DNA of 64,000 nucleotides. Origin: Marinimicrococcus flavescens. Its GTDB lineage: Bacteria; Pseudomonadota; Alphaproteobacteria; Geminicoccales; Geminicoccaceae. The notes beneath the pieces are model-generated. The model was not told the origin of the DNA and did not search any database. It saw only the letters and a list, made by a program, of their open reading frames with translations. Below, piece after piece: positions 60,578 through 64,000 of the stretch (the first letter of the stretch is position 1; each line of letters opens with the position of its first letter). Location of the stretch: NCBI GenBank assembly GCA_029211145.1, contig JARGEQ010000091.1, forward strand, positions 119,951-183,950, read 5' to 3'. A program made the translations under genes and the position numbers.

Positions 60578-62020
60578 TCAGAACGAGAAGTTGGTGAACT
60601 TCACATCCAGATAGTCGAGCAGGCCCTGCGAGCCGTTCTCGCGGCCGAAGCCGGAGTGCTTCACACCGCCGAACGGCATCTCGGCGGTAGCCGCGGCGGT
60701 GTTGTTGACCGCCACGATGCCGACCTTCAGGGCCTGGCTGGTCTGCTGGGCGAGCTTCAGGCTGTCGGTGAAGACATAGGCCGCCAGCCCGTAGGGCAGG
60801 GCGTTGGCCCGCTCGATGACCTCGTCGAAGGCGCTGAACGTGGAAAGCGGGGCGATCGGGCCGAACGGCTCGTCGTTCATGATCCGCGCATCGTCCGGCA
60901 CGTCGGTGAAGACGGTCGGCTCGAAGAAGTAGCCGCGGTTCATGTCGGCCGGGCGCTTGCCGCCCATCACCAGCGTGCCGCCGTCCTTCTTCGTGTCCTC
61001 GACCATCTGCTCGATGAACTCGAGACGGCGGCGGTTGATGAGCGGGCCGATCTCCACGCCGTCCTCGAAGCCGTTGCCCATCTTCATGGCCTTGGCGGCG
61101 GCGAGGAAGTTCTCGGTGAAGGCGTCCTTATGCTTCTCGTGGACGTAGAAGCGGGTCGGCGAGACGCAGACCTGGCCGTTGTTGCGGAACTTGCCCTGGG
61201 CGGCGATCATCGCGGCCTTGGCCGGGTCGACGTCCTCGTGGACGATCACCGGCGAGTGCCCGCCCAGCTCCATCGACATGCGCTTCACCGTGTCGGCGGC
61301 GCGGCGCATCAGGTGCTGGCCCACCGGGATCGAGCCCGTGAAGGTGACCTTGCGGACGATGTCGCTGTCCATCACCGTCTCGGAGATCACCTGCGGCGTG
61401 CCGGTCAGCAGATTGACCACGCCCGCCGGCACGCCGGCGTCGATGAAGCACTTGATCAGCAGGGCCACCGCACCGCTGCCTTCCTCGGCCGGGCGGCTGA
61501 CGATGGTGCAGCCGGCGGCCAGGGCCGGGGCGATCTTGCGGGCCTGCAGCACCACCGGGAAGTTCCAGGCGGTGAAGGCGGCCACCACGCCGACCGGCTC
61601 GTAGGTCGCGGTGAAGCGGCTGTTGGCGGTGCGGCCGGGCAGGATCTGGCCGTAGATGCGGCGCGCCTCGTCGGCGAACCAGTCGATGCACTCGACCGAG
61701 GCCTGGACCTCGCCCTTGGCCTGGGCGAAAGGCTTGCCGCACTCCAGCGTGATGCGCCGGGCGACCTGCTCGCTGCGCTCGGCCAGCAGCGAGGCCGCCT
61801 TGCGCAGCAGGTTCGAGCGCTCCCAGGCCGGCACCTTGCTCCAGGTGGCGAAGGCCCGCTCGGCGGCCTCGATCGCCTTGAGCACGTCCTTGCTCTGGGC
61901 CTGCGCAAAGCTGCCGACCTGCTCCTCGGTGGCCGGGTCGATCATCTTCACGGTCTCGCCCGCCTCGGCGGGCATCCAGCGGCCGTCGATGTAGAGATCG
62001 ACCGAAACCTGATCTTGCAT
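60578..62020 (-). CDS. Aldehyde dehydrogenase, succinate-semialdehyde type
   Basis: 480 residues. NAD(P)-dependent. Catalytic Glu in MSMELGGHSPVIVHED and Cys in NNGQVCVSPTRFYVHEK, NAD-fold GNFPVV-like AWNFPVVLQARKIAPALAAG, and TFTGSIPVGQHLMRRAADTVK. The set resembles GabD-type dehydrogenases, but glutarate- or 2-oxoglutarate-semialdehyde are equally possible. Strong RBS GGGGAGGAGG. The first gene of the operon running to 56385. Confidence 0.92.
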   Translation of the reverse strand: MQDQVSVDLYIDGRWMPAEAGETVKMIDPATEEQVGSFAQAQSKDVLKAIEAAERAFATWSKVPAWERSNLLRKAASLLAERSEQVARRITLECGKPFAQAKGEVQASVECIDWFADEARRIYGQILPGRTANSRFTATYEPVGVVAAFTAWNFPVVLQARKIAPALAAGCTIVSRPAEEGSGAVALLIKCFIDAGVPAGVVNLLTGTPQVISETVMDSDIVRKVTFTGSIPVGQHLMRRAADTVKRMSMELGGHSPVIVHEDVDPAKAAMIAAQGKFRNNGQVCVSPTRFYVHEKHKDAFTENFLAAAKAMKMGNGFEDGVEIGPLINRRRLEFIEQMVEDTKKDGGTLVMGGKRPADMNRGYFFEPTVFTDVPDDARIMNDEPFGPIAPLSTFSAFDEVIERANALPYGLAAYVFTDSLKLAQQTSQALKVGIVAVNNTAAATAEMPFGGVKHSGFGRENGSQGLLDYLDVKFTNFSF

Positions 62021-62237
62021 GAATCCTCCTCCCCGAGGGATGGCTCGTCTGTGCTGCCAGATGGCCCATGTCGGCGACACGATCAATCCCGGGCGGCGCA
62101 AGGCAGCCGCGCGGGGCCGCGCGCCGGTCCGTCAGGCCGTCCGGCAGACAATGGTCGTGATCGCCGCGATCTTCGCACCGCGGCTGTATCTCGCGCAGGT
62201 AACGAGGCTGCCCGGCAGCATGGTGGGGCCGCTTCCA

Positions 62238-62726
62238 GTAGTCCAGCTCGACGATCACCGGCTGATGGTCAGAGCCCTCCGCCTCGCTGTCGATGCGGGC
62301 GCTGCGGACCCTTCTTGCGAGCCAGGCGGAGACGACCATATGGTCGATGCGGCCGGTGCCCTTGCAGGTGTCGCCCTCCCTCTCGGCGTGGCCGGCCTCG
62401 CTCCAGGCGTCGGCCAGGCCGGCGCGGCTGGTGATGCGGCCATAGCGCTTGGTCCACGGGCCGCAGAGGCGGGCATGTTCGGTGCTGTCGTGGCGGAAGT
62501 TGAAGTCCCCCATCATCACCGCCTCGCGCGGCATGGGCGGCATCTTGCCCTCCGTCCAGCCGGCGGAGGGGTCGGGATGGCCGCCGCACCACGCCCCGCC
62601 CTCGGCATAGGCGCGGGCGTCGATGTCGAGCAGCGCCTCCACCTGCGGCAGCCGGGTCGCGCTGCACAGACGCGAGAGATGGACAGAGGGCGGCGCCAGC
62701 GATGCGGTGGTGCGGGTGACCATCAT
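62238..62726 (-). pseudogene. Endonuclease/exonuclease/phosphatase-family gene, 5'-truncated
   Basis: The frame reads SVHLSRLCSATRLPQVEALL, then EAVMMGDFNFRHDSTEHARL, CKGTGRIDHMVVSAWLARRV and EGSDHQPVIVELDY, the second half of an EEP enzyme with the catalytic Asp/Asn and Asp/His. The first half (Asn and Glu metal ligands, about 130 residues) is missing: directly upstream is the intact glpQ-like gene. No stop follows ELDY in frame. A truncated, probably dead gene. Confidence 0.7.
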
Positions 62727-62734
62727 CGGGCGAC

Positions 62735-63541
62735 CTAGCGGATCATCGGCGCCAGCGCCTCGGGATCGTTGGTGGTGATCTGGTCGGCGCCGGCCCCGAT
62801 CAGGCGGCGCAGCACGCTCTCCAGATCCGGCCTGCCGGGATCGATGGTCCAGCAGTCGACCTCGGCGCCGTGGCGCTTGACCCGCTCGACGAGGTTGACC
62901 CCGGCGTCGAGCCCGGCCAGCACCAGCCGCCCCTCCAGATAGTAGATCGAGGCCTCCGGCGCCGTCGCCACCGTCCGCGCCGCCAGCTCCTCGAACCATG
63001 CGGGCTCGGCCGACAGCGTCTTGCCGTAGAAGCGCAGCGGGTCGAAGCCGGCGTGGATCCCCGGCGCCGCCTCGCGCAGCCGCTCGATGAACGCCCAGTC
63101 GCAGCCGCTCGCGGTAAAGCTCGCGGCGCTGCCCCCGAGCAGCCGGCCGAAGCGCTCCAGCAGCGGGGCGGTAAGCCCTTCGAGCGGCTCCTTGACGTCG
63201 AGCTGCACCGTGCCCGGCGCCACCGGACCGGCCTTCTCCACGGCCGCCACCACCTCCTCGAGGAAAAGCGGCGGCGTGGAAAGCGGGCTGCCGTCCCCGC
63301 CGCGCTGGCGAAGCTCCCCGATCTGCGCCCGCGTCATGGCGCGGACCGGCCCGCTGCCGGTGGTCTCGCGGTCGAGGGTGAGGTCGTGCAGGCAGACGAA
63401 ATGCCCGTCGGCGCTCGCCACCAGGTCGACCTCGATGGCCGCACCGGCGGCGAGGCCCTCGGCCAGCCGGTCGCGGCGGAAGGGCGCGTCCGCCATGCGG
63501 CGGCGCAGCTTGTGCCATTTGAGGCGGGGATGGCTCGTCAT
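62735..63541 (-). CDS. Glycerophosphodiester phosphodiesterase family protein
   Basis: 268 residues. GDPD-type TIM barrel: LKWHKLRRRMADAPF at the start, then GAAIEVDLVASADGHFVCLHDLTLDRETTGSG with catalytic Glu, Asp and His, VQLDVKEPLEGLTAPLLERF, DCWTIDPGRPDLESVLRRLIGAGADQITTNDPEAL. It would hydrolyse deacylated phospholipids. The usual N-terminal His-Arg pair (AHRG) is not present; the protein begins at LKWHKL, so activity is uncertain. Confidence 0.82.
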   Translation of the reverse strand: MTSHPRLKWHKLRRRMADAPFRRDRLAEGLAAGAAIEVDLVASADGHFVCLHDLTLDRETTGSGPVRAMTRAQIGELRQRGGDGSPLSTPPLFLEEVVAAVEKAGPVAPGTVQLDVKEPLEGLTAPLLERFGRLLGGSAASFTASGCDWAFIERLREAAPGIHAGFDPLRFYGKTLSAEPAWFEELAARTVATAPEASIYYLEGRLVLAGLDAGVNLVERVKRHGAEVDCWTIDPGRPDLESVLRRLIGAGADQITTNDPEALAPMIR

Positions 63542-63954
63542 GCCGCATGCTCCAGCGAGGTGTCGAGACGCCGCCCGGTTGCGGCATCGAGGCGAAGACC
63601 GGTCGCGAAGGCGAGGCCCGTCTGCCGGCCGGCGACAAGGCGCGCCATGGCCCCGGGGCTCCGCCGCGCGCAGATAGCCCGGCGGCGTTCCAGGAAGATA
63701 GATGCTCTCGCCGCCGTGCGGCTCGCCCCACGATCCCGCGCGACCACCGCCTGGGTCGGGTAGTCTGGCGTGCCGGTGCAGCGAACCGGGGCCGTCAGCA
63801 CGTCGAGCACGCCCGCGGCCGCGCCGTCTCGCGGGCACGGCCGCTTGATATAACCTCCGGTCGTGGCCGAGACTGCAGGCATGCAGCAGGCAGAAGAGGT
63901 GGATGTGAGGGCAGCGGGCGGGCCGGAGATCCCCGGCATGAAGACCTGGCGCAA
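63538..63954 (-). other. Weak frame-switching coding signal upstream of the GDPD gene
   Basis: An open frame of 138 codons ends in a TGA that overlaps the ATG of the GDPD gene (ATGA), like a coupled gene. Its last 40 codons (ARLVAGRQTGLAFATGLRLD and onward) have G/C-rich third positions, but the middle does not, whereas another frame there reads GEPHGGESIYLPGTPPGYLR. The signal moves between frames, which suggests a decayed gene with frameshifts, or chance. No family is recognised; nothing else was seen to 64000. Confidence 0.25.
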
Positions 63955-64000
63955 ACGAACACCTCGAAAAACCTATGGCCTTGAGTGGCCTGGCATGATT

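Noticed and set aside
60083..62434. 783-codon plus-strand frame
   Set aside because: Antisense to the aldolase and aldehyde dehydrogenase genes, His/Arg/Gly-rich without domains.

Overview
The window reads as a chromosomal segment of a very GC-rich alphaproteobacterium, probably of the Rhodospirillales/Geminicoccales type. The basis is the alphaproteobacterial F1 ATP synthase operon atpHAGDC without the F0 genes, dense ABC and TRAP uptake systems, an HflKC pair next to an HflC-distal DUF2065 gene, and strong G/C bias at third codon positions. Genes are packed tightly: many neighbours overlap by 1-4 bases (stop/start overlaps) and several convergent pairs overlap at their 3' ends. Taxonomic placement is inference; no rRNA is present.

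Layout. 1-600: 5' part of a GntR-type regulator (minus strand, cut by the window edge) and tRNA-Asn(GTT). 780-6600: class III sirtuin deacylase, then atpHAGDC closed by a terminator. 6.6-16.2 kb: Mrp/ApbC Fe-S carrier, hflK-hflC-DUF2065, a DegP/Do protease, a class IV aminotransferase divergent from a GcvA-like LysR regulator, DinB-like protein, serB and miaA. 16.2-19.9 kb: branched-chain amino acid operon ilvB-ilvN-ilvC with a good promoter and a strong terminator. 20-24 kb: small hypothetical protein, VOC protein, nicotinate phosphoribosyltransferase, MFS transporter, SnoaL-like protein. 24-28.7 kb: complete LIV-type ABC transporter (two ATPases, binding protein, two permeases). 28.8-36.4 kb: sulfotransferase, YHS protein, PaaI thioesterase with glutaryl-CoA dehydrogenase, formate/nitrite-family transporter with Uup-type ABC-F ATPase, AMP nucleosidase. 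36.6-40 kb: TetR/MFS pair, GFA protein, DUF899 protein. 40.2-44.6 kb: tungstate transporter tupBCA with a PRC-barrel protein and a probable oxyanion-sensing regulator. 44.6-46.5 kb: HAD phosphatase and an enolase-superfamily dehydratase.

46.5-51.5 kb is an accessory island. It is visibly more A/T-rich, uses different codons, and is bordered on both sides by decayed IS5-family transposase fragments. It carries a ribbon-helix-helix protein, an AAA+ ATPase and a large S8 subtilisin-like protease. The ATPase/protease pair matches the ietAS (Gao Iet) anti-phage defence architecture. A Cys-rich protein of unknown function follows. This is the most interesting part of the window.

51.6-64 kb is back in core-like sequence, all on the minus strand: a TRAP transporter (DctP-DctQ-DctM) with an M81 metallopeptidase; then a catabolic/uptake operon of aldehyde dehydrogenase, HpcH/HpaI aldolase, amino-acid-type ABC binding protein and permease (no ATPase), ureidoglycolate lyase and a cysteine-desulfurase-like enzyme; then a truncated endonuclease/exonuclease/phosphatase-family gene and a glycerophosphodiester phosphodiesterase. 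The last 450 bases hold only a weak, frame-switching coding signal. No CRISPR array, rRNA, intact insertion sequence or replication origin was seen.
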